Shown piece by piece: positions 1 to 5,688 of a stretch of DNA of 6,794 bases. Every line of letters starts with the position of its first letter. Position 1 is the first letter of the stretch. The notes beneath the pieces are model-generated. The model worked only from the letters and a program-made list of their open reading frames with translations. It searched no databases and was not told the DNA's origin. The DNA lies in contig CANFGA010000173.1 in assembly GCA_947446335.1 (NCBI GenBank), positions 1-6,794 of the forward strand. The letters run 5' to 3'. The translations under genes were made by a program, and so were the position numbers. The DNA comes from Oxalobacteraceae bacterium (GTDB lineage Bacteria > Pseudomonadota > Gammaproteobacteria > Burkholderiales > Burkholderiaceae_D).

Positions 1-306
1 ATACTGGTAAAGCACCGATTCCAGCAGTGCCGCGAACTGCGGCGATGCCAGCAGCGCCGTCATGTAAGCGCCCACCGCATAAAAAGCGATGTAGCCGAGG
101 TCGAGCAAACCGGCAAAGCCCACCACGATATTGAGACCCAGCGCAAGCATGATGTACAGCAACGCGATGTCGATGATGCGGACCCATGAATTGCCGAACT
201 GGGCAGCAAAAAATGGGAATATCAGCAGAACTGCAAGGATCAGCGCCATGCTGCTGTAAGCCTTGCCTGGTGTATTTTTGACGTCGAAGTCGAAGAAACT
301 AGCCAT
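1..306 (-). CDS. livM: LivM, branched-chain amino acid ABC transporter permease (5' part only)
   Basis: This is an inner-membrane permease subunit of a LivFGHMK-type ABC importer and pairs with LivH to form the channel. The frame reads open from an ATG at 304-306 through 102 codons to the left window edge, so the C-terminal part is missing. The translation starts MASFFDFDVKNTPGK, followed by a hydrophobic helix (about residues 20-35), then the family core LALGLNIVVGFAGLLDLGYI (about 58-77) and AFYAVGAYMTALLAS, typical of BPD_transp_2 permeases of the LivM branch. The start is supported by an AGGAA ribosome binding site about 7 bases upstream. Only 20 bases separate it from the livH stop, so the two are surely co-transcribed. 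The ATPase genes livG and livF would be expected further left, outside the window. The family call is firm; the substrate (Leu/Ile/Val or another amino acid or amide) is inferred from the family. Confidence 0.93.
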   Translation of the reverse strand, partial: MASFFDFDVKNTPGKAYSSMALILAVLLIFPFFAAQFGNSWVRIIDIALLYIMLALGLNIVVGFAGLLDLGYIAFYAVGAYMTALLASPQFAALLESVLYQY

Positions 307-326
307 GATTTTTTCCTGTTCCGATC

Positions 327-1256
327 TTAAGCACGGTCGGCTACGCGTTCACCCATGATGCCGGATGGCCGGATCGTGAGCACGATGATGAGGACCACAA
401 AGGCGAAGATATCCTGGTAATGACTGCCCAGGAAGCCACCGGTGATGTCGCCGATATAGCCGGCACCCAGGCTTTCAATGATGCCCAGCAAAATGCCGCC
501 GATCATCGCGCCATAGATGTTGCCAATCCCGCCCAGCACCGCCGCCGAGAATGCCTTCAAGCCTGGCATGAAGCCCATCGCAAACTGGATCGACGAATAA
601 TTCGCACCCCACATCACGCCAGCGACCGCAGCGAGCGCGGCGCCGATCGCGAACGTGGCGACGATGACCTTGTTCGAATCGACGCCCATCAGGCCGGCGA
701 TGCGCGGATTTTCCGAGGTGGCGCGCATCGCACGCCCCATTTTCGTTTTTTCCACCAACAACACCAGCGCAACCATCGAAAACGCTGCCAGTGCCAGCAA
801 CAGCAACTGGGTTTGCGAGATCAAGGCGCCGCCCAGCTTGATCGGCTCGGACGAGAGCAACTGCGGGAAAGGCAAAGGACTACGGCCCCAAATCATCATC
901 GCAAACGTCTGCAACAGGATCGAGACACCGATCGCGGTGATCAGCGGAGCCAGGCGCGGCGCATTGCGCAAGCGGCGATAGGCGACGCGCTCGATGATCA
1001 CATTGACCAGCATGCAAACGGGAATTGCACCAGCGATGGCAATGCCCAGTTTGACGTATCCAGGCAAATCCGGTGCCATTGAATTAAGAATTTTTAATAT
1101 CGTCAATCCGGCCATGGCGCCGATCATCAGTACATCGCCATGGGCAAAATTAATCAGATTCAATACGCCATATACCATCGTATAACCGAGGGCGACCAGC
1201 GCATACATGCTGCCCAGGACCAGGCCATTAATGAGCTGCTGGATAAATGTATCCAT
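327..1256 (-). CDS. livH: LivH, branched-chain amino acid ABC transporter permease
   Basis: LivH is a multi-spanning inner-membrane permease (309 residues, the usual LivH length) that forms the translocation pore with LivM. It opens with MDTFIQQLINGLVLGSMYAL and the hallmark GYTMVYGVLNLINFAHGD (about residues 24-41), in which the NFAHGD segment is highly conserved in LivH proteins. Later come the cytoplasmic coupling region KTKMGRAMRATSENPRIAGL (about 169-188), which contacts the ATPase, and the conserved GLKAFSAAVLGGIGNIYGA near residues 230-250. Several hydrophobic helices are evident throughout. A weak AAGG ribosome binding site lies about 10 bases before the ATG. It is the first gene of a minus-strand livHM unit and faces the large divergent regulatory region shared with the porin. 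Related UrtB and amide-transporter permeases belong to the same family, so the exact substrate is not proven, but the livK gene nearby fits an amino acid importer. Confidence 0.95.
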   Translation of the reverse strand: MDTFIQQLINGLVLGSMYALVALGYTMVYGVLNLINFAHGDVLMIGAMAGLTILKILNSMAPDLPGYVKLGIAIAGAIPVCMLVNVIIERVAYRRLRNAPRLAPLITAIGVSILLQTFAMMIWGRSPLPFPQLLSSEPIKLGGALISQTQLLLLALAAFSMVALVLLVEKTKMGRAMRATSENPRIAGLMGVDSNKVIVATFAIGAALAAVAGVMWGANYSSIQFAMGFMPGLKAFSAAVLGGIGNIYGAMIGGILLGIIESLGAGYIGDITGGFLGSHYQDIFAFVVLIIVLTIRPSGIMGERVADRA

Positions 1257-1284
1257 GGTTTGCTTGCCTTTTTATGAGTTCAGT

Positions 1285-1300
1285 TTTGTTGCACAACAAA
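1285..1300. promoter_or_regulatory. Perfect inverted repeat upstream of livH, candidate operator
   Basis: The arms TTTGTTG and CAACAAA are exact reverse complements around a 2-base centre (CA), making a 16-base symmetrical site that ends 28 bases upstream of the livH ATG. Such a compact palindrome with a short centre is typical of a dimeric repressor operator. I cannot name the regulator. If the livH promoter at 1409-1437 is the real one, the site lies in the transcribed leader and could act as a roadblock or a small RNA structure. Confidence 0.45.
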
Positions 1301-1408
1301 CATTCAAGATCGCCATGCCGACCTGGCGCAAATGCAGAGCGGCTAATGGAAAATCATCGAGATACATAGGATGCTGCGACATGATGCAACTGCCGCAAAA
1401 TCGTTGAC

Positions 1409-1437
1409 AATATGCTATTTCCTGCGAGAATCGTCAA
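1409..1437 (-). promoter_or_regulatory. Candidate sigma-70 promoter for livHM
   Basis: On the minus strand a TTGACG -35 box (1437-1432) is followed after exactly 17 bases by CATATT (1414-1409), which matches the -10 consensus at four of six positions. Transcription would begin near 1402 and give a leader of about 145 bases before livH. Nothing better placed was found closer to the gene. The AT-rich setting makes chance matches fairly likely, so this is only a candidate. Confidence 0.35.
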
Positions 1438-1505
1438 AACGTCGACATCATAGCGAAGAATACGCCAAATATCACGCTAAATCGTGACTGATGCAATTGA
1501 TAATT

Positions 1506-1534
1506 TTGACATGCAAATATTCTCACAAGAAAAT
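1506..1534 (+). promoter_or_regulatory. Candidate sigma-70 promoter on the porin side
   Basis: A perfect TTGACA -35 hexamer (1506-1511) is followed by a 17-base spacer and GAAAAT (1529-1534), four of six matches to the -10 consensus. Transcription would start near 1541, leaving about 340 bases before the porin GTG. It could therefore give a long porin leader or a separate small transcript ending in the T tract at 1747-1762. Support is from sequence match alone. Confidence 0.35.
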
Positions 1535-1581
1535 TTTAGCGACAAAACAATTGACCCCATCATTTCGATAAATTGTCAGTT

Positions 1582-1599
1582 AAAACATGCAAAACATGC
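1582..1599. repeat. Tandem 9-base direct repeat
   Basis: AAAACATGC occurs twice head to tail (1582-1590 and 1591-1599) in the middle of the divergent control region. Direct repeats spaced by nearly one helical turn can bind a regulator on one face of DNA, but a chance duplication in AT-rich DNA is just as possible. Confidence 0.4.
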
Positions 1600-1626
1600 C
1601 GTCGAGGTTGGCAGCGCGTGCTGCGT

Positions 1627-1675
1627 TGCACCAAAATTGGCGCACAGAATGGTGCACTTGCATTTTATTAGTGCA
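1627..1675. promoter_or_regulatory. Cluster of TGCAC/GTGCA half-sites, candidate regulator binding region
   Basis: Within 49 bases there are TGCACC (1627-1632), GGCGCA (1639-1644), GGTGCAC (1651-1657), overlapping TGCACT (1653-1658), and AGTGCA (1670-1675). TGCACT and AGTGCA are exact reverse complements with an 11-base spacer, and TGCACC pairs imperfectly with GGCGCA across 6 bases. The half-sites resemble those of the nitrogen regulator NtrC (TGCAC...GGTGCA), but none of the pairs has the standard NtrC spacing. Placement about 210-260 bases upstream of the porin start is compatible with upstream control of either divergent unit. Confidence 0.35.
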
Positions 1676-1714
1676 TCGACAGCGATGTTCCGAAAAACAA
1701 CACATTTTTAAGGT

Positions 1715-1729
1715 TGAATTTCAAATTCA
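1715..1729. promoter_or_regulatory. Perfect 15-base palindrome, candidate operator
   Basis: TGAATTT and AAATTCA are exact reverse complements around a single C (1722). The element sits just before the long T tract and about 155 bases upstream of the porin start. The odd-length, AT-rich symmetry fits either a dimeric regulator site or a weak RNA hairpin; no known site was recognised. Confidence 0.35.
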
Positions 1730-1732
1730 GAT

Positions 1733-1762
1733 AGAAATTTATTTTCTTTTTTTATTTTTTTT
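1733..1762 (+). terminator. Weak AT-rich hairpin followed by a T-rich tract
   Basis: AGAAA (1733-1737) and TTTCT (1743-1747) can pair across a 5-base loop and run straight into seven Ts, one A and eight more Ts (1747-1762). The layout resembles an intrinsic terminator, but the stem has only one G-C pair, so stability is doubtful. The tract could instead be an UP-like or bent-DNA element that helps the porin promoter. Confidence 0.25.
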
Positions 1763-1779
1763 GTTTCAATGCATAGACC

Positions 1780-1806
1780 TTGCCAAGTATTAATTGGGAA
1801 GATACT
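1780..1806 (+). promoter_or_regulatory. Weak candidate promoter just upstream of the porin
   Basis: TTGCCA (1780-1785) resembles a -35 box and GATACT (1801-1806) a -10 box, but the spacer is only 15 bases. It lies directly downstream of a T-rich tract that could serve as an UP element, and would give a leader of about 70 bases containing two small inverted repeats. It is the nearest plausible promoter to the porin gene, though below consensus quality. Confidence 0.25.
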
Positions 1807-1812
1807 CCGAGA

Positions 1813-1857
1813 TGCCACGACGCATGGCAACGCTCAATCCGGCAATTAAAAGTTGCC
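1813..1857 (+). promoter_or_regulatory. Two small inverted repeats in the porin leader
   Basis: TGCCA (1813-1817) pairs with TGGCA (1825-1829), and GGCAA (1841-1845) pairs with TTGCC (1853-1857), each across 7 bases. The second hairpin ends 14 bases before the ribosome binding site. The TGCCA/TTGCC repeats are also mutually complementary in part, so alternative pairings are possible. Porin leaders are common targets of small RNAs and Hfq, but no such site is proven here. Confidence 0.3.
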
Positions 1858-1884
1858 AAAAAAATATAAACAAAGGATCTCTCA

Positions 1885-2916
1885 GTGAAAAAATCATTAC
1901 TTGCTCTCGCAGTCCTGGCCAGTTTCGCAAGCGCAGCCAGCGCCCAGTCTTCCGTCACGATCTACGGTCTCGTTGATGCCGGCATCACCGCTGAACGCGG
2001 CGGCGCCAATGGCTCGATCACGAAACTGGCAACAGGCGTGCAGCAAGGTAACCGCCTCGGCTTCAAGGGTACGGAAGACCTGGGCAACGGCTTGAAGGCA
2101 AATTTCCAACTGGAAAACGGTTTTGACCTCGACACCGGTTCCGCCCGCCAAGGCAACCGCCTGTTCGGTCGCCAGGCTTTTGTCGGTTTGTCCGGCAACT
2201 TCGGCGCGGTCAATCTGGGACGCCAGTACGATCCGGTCTTCGTATCGATGGATACCATCGATCCGTTCAACACCGGCTTGACCGGCTCAGCGACCAACCT
2301 GATGAATCCAGGCAATGTCCGCACCGACAATTCGCTCACTTACACCACGCCGAACTTCCAAGGCGCCAGCGCAACCTTGTTGTACGGTGCAGGCGAAAAA
2401 GCGGGCAGCTCGTCGTATGGTCGCACCATCGGCGGCTCGGCCGACTATGTCAACGGCCCTGTAGTGCTGACGCTGGCCTATAACAAGGTCAACGCTACAC
2501 CGATCATCGGATCGGCAGCTGCCACCAACGATTTGAAACTGATTCTGGTCGGCGGCACCTACAACTTTGGTCCAGTGAAACTGCATGCGGTTTATGAGTC
2601 GGAAAAAATCGATGCGCTGGCGACCGATTTCCGCGACTACCTGATCGGCGTTTCGGCACCGATCGGCGTGGGTACCCTGATGGCTTCGTACATCGACAAG
2701 AACGACCGCACCAACAAGTCGCTCGGCGGCAAGCAAATGGCGATCGGCTATAGCCATCCTTTGTCGAAGCGCACCAGCTTCTACACGTCGTACGGCTACA
2801 TCAACAATGACACGAACGGCGTCAATTTCGTTGGCGATGCATCGAGCGGCGGCAGCACACCAGCCGCTGGCCACAACTCGAGCGCATTGTCCGTGGGCAT
2901 GCGTCACAAGTTCTAA
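1885..2916 (+). CDS. Gram-negative trimeric porin (general diffusion porin, beta-barrel)
   Basis: This is an outer-membrane beta-barrel channel protein of the Neisseria/Burkholderia porin family (Porin_4 type), 343 residues. A clear signal peptide, MKKSLLALAVLASFASAASA, is followed by a likely cut before or after Q21 and the diagnostic first strand SSVTIYGLVDAGI (22-34). Other family marks are NRLGFKGTEDLGNGLKANFQLE (56-77), RQAFVGLSGNFGAVNLGRQYD (96-116), TDNSLTYTTPNF (147-158) and the C-terminal SVGMRHKF, ending in the phenylalanine needed for barrel insertion. The start is GTG at 1885: it is the only codon that gives a complete signal peptide, and AAAGGA (1872-1877) sits 7 bases upstream. 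The gene stands between the livHM permeases and livK, suggesting shared control or co-use in amino acid uptake (inference). A terminator follows directly. The specific solute cannot be read from the sequence. Confidence 0.95.
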   Translation: MKKSLLALAVLASFASAASAQSSVTIYGLVDAGITAERGGANGSITKLATGVQQGNRLGFKGTEDLGNGLKANFQLENGFDLDTGSARQGNRLFGRQAFVGLSGNFGAVNLGRQYDPVFVSMDTIDPFNTGLTGSATNLMNPGNVRTDNSLTYTTPNFQGASATLLYGAGEKAGSSSYGRTIGGSADYVNGPVVLTLAYNKVNATPIIGSAAATNDLKLILVGGTYNFGPVKLHAVYESEKIDALATDFRDYLIGVSAPIGVGTLMASYIDKNDRTNKSLGGKQMAIGYSHPLSKRTSFYTSYGYINNDTNGVNFVGDASSGGSTPAAGHNSSALSVGMRHKF

Positions 2917-2934
2917 GAGCAGGTAGCAGGGTCA

Positions 2935-2964
2935 AGCCCGCCATCTGTGGCGGGCTGTTCTTTC
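2935..2964 (+). terminator. Intrinsic terminator after the porin gene
   Basis: A perfect 9-base-pair stem, AGCCCGCCA (2935-2943) with TGGCGGGCT (2948-2956), closes a TCTG loop and is followed by the T-rich GTTCTTTC. It begins 18 bases after the porin stop. This is a convincing rho-independent terminator for porin mRNA. It ends only about 20 bases before the livK ATG, so livK depends on read-through or on a promoter inside the end of the porin gene. Confidence 0.85.
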
Positions 2965-2984
2965 AATCATCAGGAGAAGATGCA

Positions 2985-4133
2985 ATGCAGTTCAAGACCA
3001 AGCTCGTTCCACTCGTCGGCGCCATCGCTTTCGCATTTGCAGCTACGGCGCACGCACAAGAAGTAGTGAAAATCGGCCATGTAGGCCCGATCTCCGGTGC
3101 AATTTCGCACTTGGGCAAGGACAATGAAAACGGCGCCAAGATGGCGATCGACGAACTCAATGCCAAAGGCGTGATGATCGGCGGCAAAAAAGTCACGCTG
3201 GCCTTGCTGACCGAGGACGATGCAGCCGATCCGAAGCAAGCGACTTCAGTCGCGCAGAAACTGGTCGACGCCAAGATCAAGGGCGTGATCGGTCACTTGA
3301 ATTCAGGCACCACGATCCCGGCCTCGAAAATCTATTACGAAGCAGGCATCCCGCAGATTTCTCCTTCTGCTACCAATCCGAAATACACCCAACAAGGCTT
3401 CAACACCGCGTTCCGTCTGGTCGCCAATGACGGCCAACTCGGTGGCACGCTGGGACGCTACGCAGTGCAAATCGTGAAGGCCAAGAAAGTGGCCGTGATC
3501 GACGATCGTACCGCTTATGGCCAAGGCGTGGCAGAAGAATTCATCAAGGGCGTGAAAAGCAAGAACGCCGGCACCGAAGTGATCGCGCGTCAGTACACGA
3601 CCGACAAGGCAACCGACTTCAGCGCGATTCTGACCGCGATCAAGGCCAAGAATCCGGACGTCATTTTCTTCGGCGGCATGGATGCGGTAGCTGGCCCGAT
3701 GTTGCGCCAGATGAAGCAACTGGGCATCAATGCCAAACTGATGGGCGGCGATGGCATTTGCACCGAAGCGCTGGCCAAACTGGCTGGCGATGCAATGGCT
3801 GACAATCAAGTCATCTGCGCCGAAGCCGGCGGCGTCGAAGAATCCCAGAAATCAGGACTGGATAACTTCAAGGCAGCTTACAAGAAGAAATTCGGCGTCG
3901 ACGTACAGATCTATGCACCGTATGTCTATGATTCGGTCATGACGATGGTCGAAGCGATGGAAAAAGCGGGCTCTTCCGATCCGGCCAAGTATTTGCCGGT
4001 TCTGGCCAAGACCAACCGCAAGGGCGTCACTGGCAATATCGCTTTTGATGCCAAAGGCGACATGAAGGAAGGCACGCTGACCTTGTACACCTACAAGGAT
4101 GCCAAGCGTTTGCAACTGGCAGTAACCAAGTAA
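2985..4133 (+). CDS. livK: LivK-type periplasmic branched-chain amino acid binding protein
   Basis: This is the secreted solute receptor (382 residues, Peripla_BP_6 family) that delivers amino acids to LivHM. A signal peptide, MQFKTKLVPLVGAIAFAFAATAHA, is followed by mature QEVVKIGHVGPISGAISHLGK. Typical family stretches are GAKMAIDELNAKG (50-62), EDDAADPKQATSVAQKLVD (77-95), the ligand-pocket region GHLNSGTTIPASKIYYEAG (103-121), SPSATNP (126-132), DDRTAYGQG (173-181) and APYVYDSV near 310. Cys259 and Cys278 may form a disulfide (inference). The ATG at 2985 has an AGGAGA ribosome binding site (2972-2977) seven bases upstream; an ATG five bases earlier is out of frame. The gene lies 68 bases after the porin and is separated from it by a terminator. 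Unlike many liv clusters it is on the strand opposite to livHM. Specificity could be Leu/Ile/Val or related amino acids. Confidence 0.94.
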   Translation: MQFKTKLVPLVGAIAFAFAATAHAQEVVKIGHVGPISGAISHLGKDNENGAKMAIDELNAKGVMIGGKKVTLALLTEDDAADPKQATSVAQKLVDAKIKGVIGHLNSGTTIPASKIYYEAGIPQISPSATNPKYTQQGFNTAFRLVANDGQLGGTLGRYAVQIVKAKKVAVIDDRTAYGQGVAEEFIKGVKSKNAGTEVIARQYTTDKATDFSAILTAIKAKNPDVIFFGGMDAVAGPMLRQMKQLGINAKLMGGDGICTEALAKLAGDAMADNQVICAEAGGVEESQKSGLDNFKAAYKKKFGVDVQIYAPYVYDSVMTMVEAMEKAGSSDPAKYLPVLAKTNRKGVTGNIAFDAKGDMKEGTLTLYTYKDAKRLQLAVTK

Positions 4134-4158
4134 CAAGTCACAGTAAAACGTTACGATG

Positions 4159-4189
4159 ACGATGCCTGGCGCGCCGCGCCAGGCATCGT
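4159..4189. terminator. Long perfect hairpin between convergent livK and ispH
   Basis: Positions 4159-4173 and 4175-4189 are perfect reverse complements (15-base arms, one central base), rich in GC at the middle. In RNA this would fold to a stem of about 11-13 pairs with a small loop. It sits 25 bases after the livK stop and 6 bases beyond the ispH stop, so it can serve both strands. There is no real T run on the plus side and only a late TTTT on the minus side, so termination efficiency is uncertain. Confidence 0.65.
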
Positions 4190-4195
4190 GCAACA

Positions 4196-5146
4196 TCAAC
4201 GCACTACATCATTTTTCGGACCGTCCAGCCCTTTCGGCAATGGAAAGGTTACCGATTCCAGCGCACCATCGAGCGTGCGCACACTTTTCACCCCATATTC
4301 CTTCAGACGATCGATCACCGCTTGCACCAGCACTTCGGGCGCCGATGCACCTGCCGTGACACCGATGCGGCGCTTGCCCTCGAGCCAGGCCGGATCGATT
4401 TGCGAGGCATTGTCCACCATGTGCGCCGGCGTACCTTTTTTCTCGGCGACTTCGCGCAAGCGGTTCGAATTGGAACTGTTCGGACTGCCCACCACGATCA
4501 CCACCTCGACTTGCGGCGCCATGAACTTGACGGCTTCCTGCCGATTCGTCGTCGCGTAGCAAATGTCGCCTTTTTTAGGCTCGACGATCTTCGGATAGCG
4601 CTCTTTCAGCGCTGCGATGATCGCGATCGTATCGTCGACCGACAGCGTGGTTTGCGACACATAAGCGAGCAGGTCCGGATTGCCGACCTGCAGGCCGGCA
4701 ACATCGTCCAGCGTTTCGACCAGATGCATGCCATGCTCGGTCTGGCCCATCGTGCCTTCGACCTCGGGATGGCCATCGTGCCCGATCATGATCACTTCGC
4801 GCCCTTCGCGCCGCATCTTGGCTACTTCGACATGCACCTTGGTCACCAAGGGACAGGTTGCATCAAAAATGCTCAAGCCGCGCGCCTCGGCCTCGGCGCG
4901 CACCGCTTTCGAGACGCCGTGCGCCGAAAACACCAGGGTGTTTCCAGCGGGAACATCCGTCAATTCCTCGATGAAGATCGCGCCCTTGTTGCGCAAATCG
5001 TTGACTACATAAGCGTTGTGCACGATCTCGTGGCGCACGTAGATCGGCGCGCCAAACTGCTGCAGCGCACGCTCCACGATATCGATCGCACGGTCGACGC
5101 CGGCGCAAAAGCCGCGCGGCTGAGCCAGCAGAATTTCCTTGTCCAT
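4196..5146 (-). CDS. ispH: 4-hydroxy-3-methylbut-2-enyl diphosphate reductase (IspH/LytB)
   Basis: IspH is a cytoplasmic iron-sulfur enzyme that reduces HMBPP to isopentenyl and dimethylallyl diphosphate, the last step of the MEP isoprenoid pathway. Its 316 residues match the family length. The three cluster-binding cysteines are present: Cys14 in RGFCAGV, Cys98 in DATCPLV and Cys196 in GDICYATTNRQ. Substrate-binding residues are also visible: His43 (HEIVHN), His76 (FSAHGV), His126 and the proton-donating Glu128 in GHDGHPEVEGT, the SQTTLS segment at 164-169 and SSNSNR at 224-229. The ATG is preceded by GAGAGG about 6 bases upstream. The gene follows fkpB by 25 bases on the same strand, an arrangement seen in many proteobacteria and consistent with one operon. 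It is an intact essential gene with nothing unusual. Confidence 0.97.
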   Translation of the reverse strand: MDKEILLAQPRGFCAGVDRAIDIVERALQQFGAPIYVRHEIVHNAYVVNDLRNKGAIFIEELTDVPAGNTLVFSAHGVSKAVRAEAEARGLSIFDATCPLVTKVHVEVAKMRREGREVIMIGHDGHPEVEGTMGQTEHGMHLVETLDDVAGLQVGNPDLLAYVSQTTLSVDDTIAIIAALKERYPKIVEPKKGDICYATTNRQEAVKFMAPQVEVVIVVGSPNSSNSNRLREVAEKKGTPAHMVDNASQIDPAWLEGKRRIGVTAGASAPEVLVQAVIDRLKEYGVKSVRTLDGALESVTFPLPKGLDGPKNDVVR

Positions 5147-5171
5147 CGTTGCCTCTCGTTGCTATGACAGC

Positions 5172-5633
5172 TTACAGCACCGAAATGAGCTTCACTTCGA
5201 AGCTCAAGGACTGCCCTGCCAGCGGGTGATTGAAGTCGAACATCGCGCTATCGTCGCCCAATTGGCGCAAGATGCCGGCGAAACGCCCGCCGCCCGGTGC
5301 CGCAAAGTCGACCAGATCGCCGATCTTGTAATCGGCTCCCGGTACCGAATTCTCATCCAGCGTCGCGCGCGTCACTGGCCGCACCAGATCGGGATTACGG
5401 TCGCCAAAGGCCTGGGCCGGGGTCAATTCAAAAGTCTTGTGGGTCCCTTCTGGCAAGCCGATCAGGCAATCTTCCAGAAATGGTGCCAGCTGGCCCTGCC
5501 CCAGCATCAGCGTGGCAGGATTTGCATTGAAGGTAGTGACAATATCAGTACCCCCCACCAAGGCCAGACGATAATGCAAGGTGAGGTAAGCGGACTTCGT
5601 GACAACGGGTGGCTTCGAGATAATGTTGGGCAT
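5172..5633 (-). CDS. fkpB: FKBP-type peptidyl-prolyl cis-trans isomerase, SlpA/FkpB type
   Basis: This is a cytoplasmic prolyl isomerase and chaperone of the SlpA-like FKBP group (153 residues; the E. coli protein is about 149). The FKBP core is split by an insert-in-flap domain, as in SlyD and SlpA. Visible marks are SAYLTLHYRLAL (15-26), LGQGQLAPFLEDCLIGLPEG (44-63), the flap start FELTPAQAFGDRNPDLV (68-84), GDLVDF (105-110) and the C-terminal NHPLAGQSLSFEVKLISV (135-152). The ATG at 5631-5633 was chosen because it is where family similarity begins. The same frame continues upstream without a stop, but that extension runs antisense to radC and is not protein-like. The ribosome binding site (GTGGAAAA) is weak. 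It is the first gene of a probable fkpB-ispH operon and is divergent from radC. Confidence 0.92.
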   Translation of the reverse strand: MPNIISKPPVVTKSAYLTLHYRLALVGGTDIVTTFNANPATLMLGQGQLAPFLEDCLIGLPEGTHKTFELTPAQAFGDRNPDLVRPVTRATLDENSVPGADYKIGDLVDFAAPGGGRFAGILRQLGDDSAMFDFNHPLAGQSLSFEVKLISVL

Positions 5634-5659
5634 GGTTTTCCACAATCTTGCAAAACGAT

Positions 5660-5688
5660 ATTGTAAGCCACGATGGTCGAATTCGCAG
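5660..5688 (-). promoter_or_regulatory. Candidate promoter of the fkpB-ispH operon
   Basis: On the minus strand TACAAT (5665-5660) matches the -10 consensus at five of six positions. Seventeen bases upstream is a poor -35, CTGCGA (5688-5683). Transcription would start near 5653 and leave a leader of about 20 bases before fkpB. It lies in the 84-base gap between the divergent fkpB and radC starts. No comparably good promoter was found for radC. Confidence 0.4.

Larger units (their letters stand above)
1257..1884. promoter_or_regulatory. Divergent control region between livH and the porin gene
   Basis: These 628 bases without a convincing gene separate the minus-strand livHM unit from the plus-strand porin. 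Base composition is strikingly AT-rich from about 1480 to 1770, unlike the flanking genes. The region holds a perfect 16-base inverted repeat near livH (1285-1300), possible promoters on both strands, a direct 9-base duplication (1582-1599), a cluster of GCAC/GTGC half-sites (1627-1675), a 15-base palindrome (1715-1729), a long T tract (1747-1762) and two small inverted repeats in the porin leader. Short open frames here have no ribosome binding site or recognisable protein and were left out. Its size and the number of symmetrical elements suggest control by several factors, which is usual for porin and amino acid uptake genes; that is inference. Confidence 0.75.

Noticed and set aside
420..1082. 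A 220-codon plus-strand frame opposite livH
   Set aside because: It is an antisense shadow with Gln/Arg/His-rich, low-complexity content; livH on the other strand is unmistakable.
1627..1656. A classical NtrC binding site
   Set aside because: Half-sites match, but the pairs are one base too far apart or too close compared with the known GCAC-N7-GTGC layout, so only a half-site cluster is claimed.
1610..1675. A sigma-54 promoter near the NtrC-like half-sites
   Set aside because: I looked for GG and GC spaced by ten bases. The nearest case (TTGGCAG followed by TGCTGC, about 1609-1624) has the wrong spacing.
1484..1793. Small plus-strand open frames (1484-1711 and 1587-1793) in the liv/porin control region
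   Set aside because: They have no ribosome binding site, no coding-like composition and no recognisable product.
2287..2907. A 206-codon minus-strand frame opposite the porin
   Set aside because: It is an antisense shadow of the porin gene with no family signature.
2980..2984. An ATG five bases before the livK start
   Set aside because: It is out of frame with the binding protein and its reading gives no signal peptide.
4322..5167. A 281-codon plus-strand frame opposite ispH
   Set aside because: It is an antisense shadow of ispH, rich in His and Arg, with no recognisable motif.
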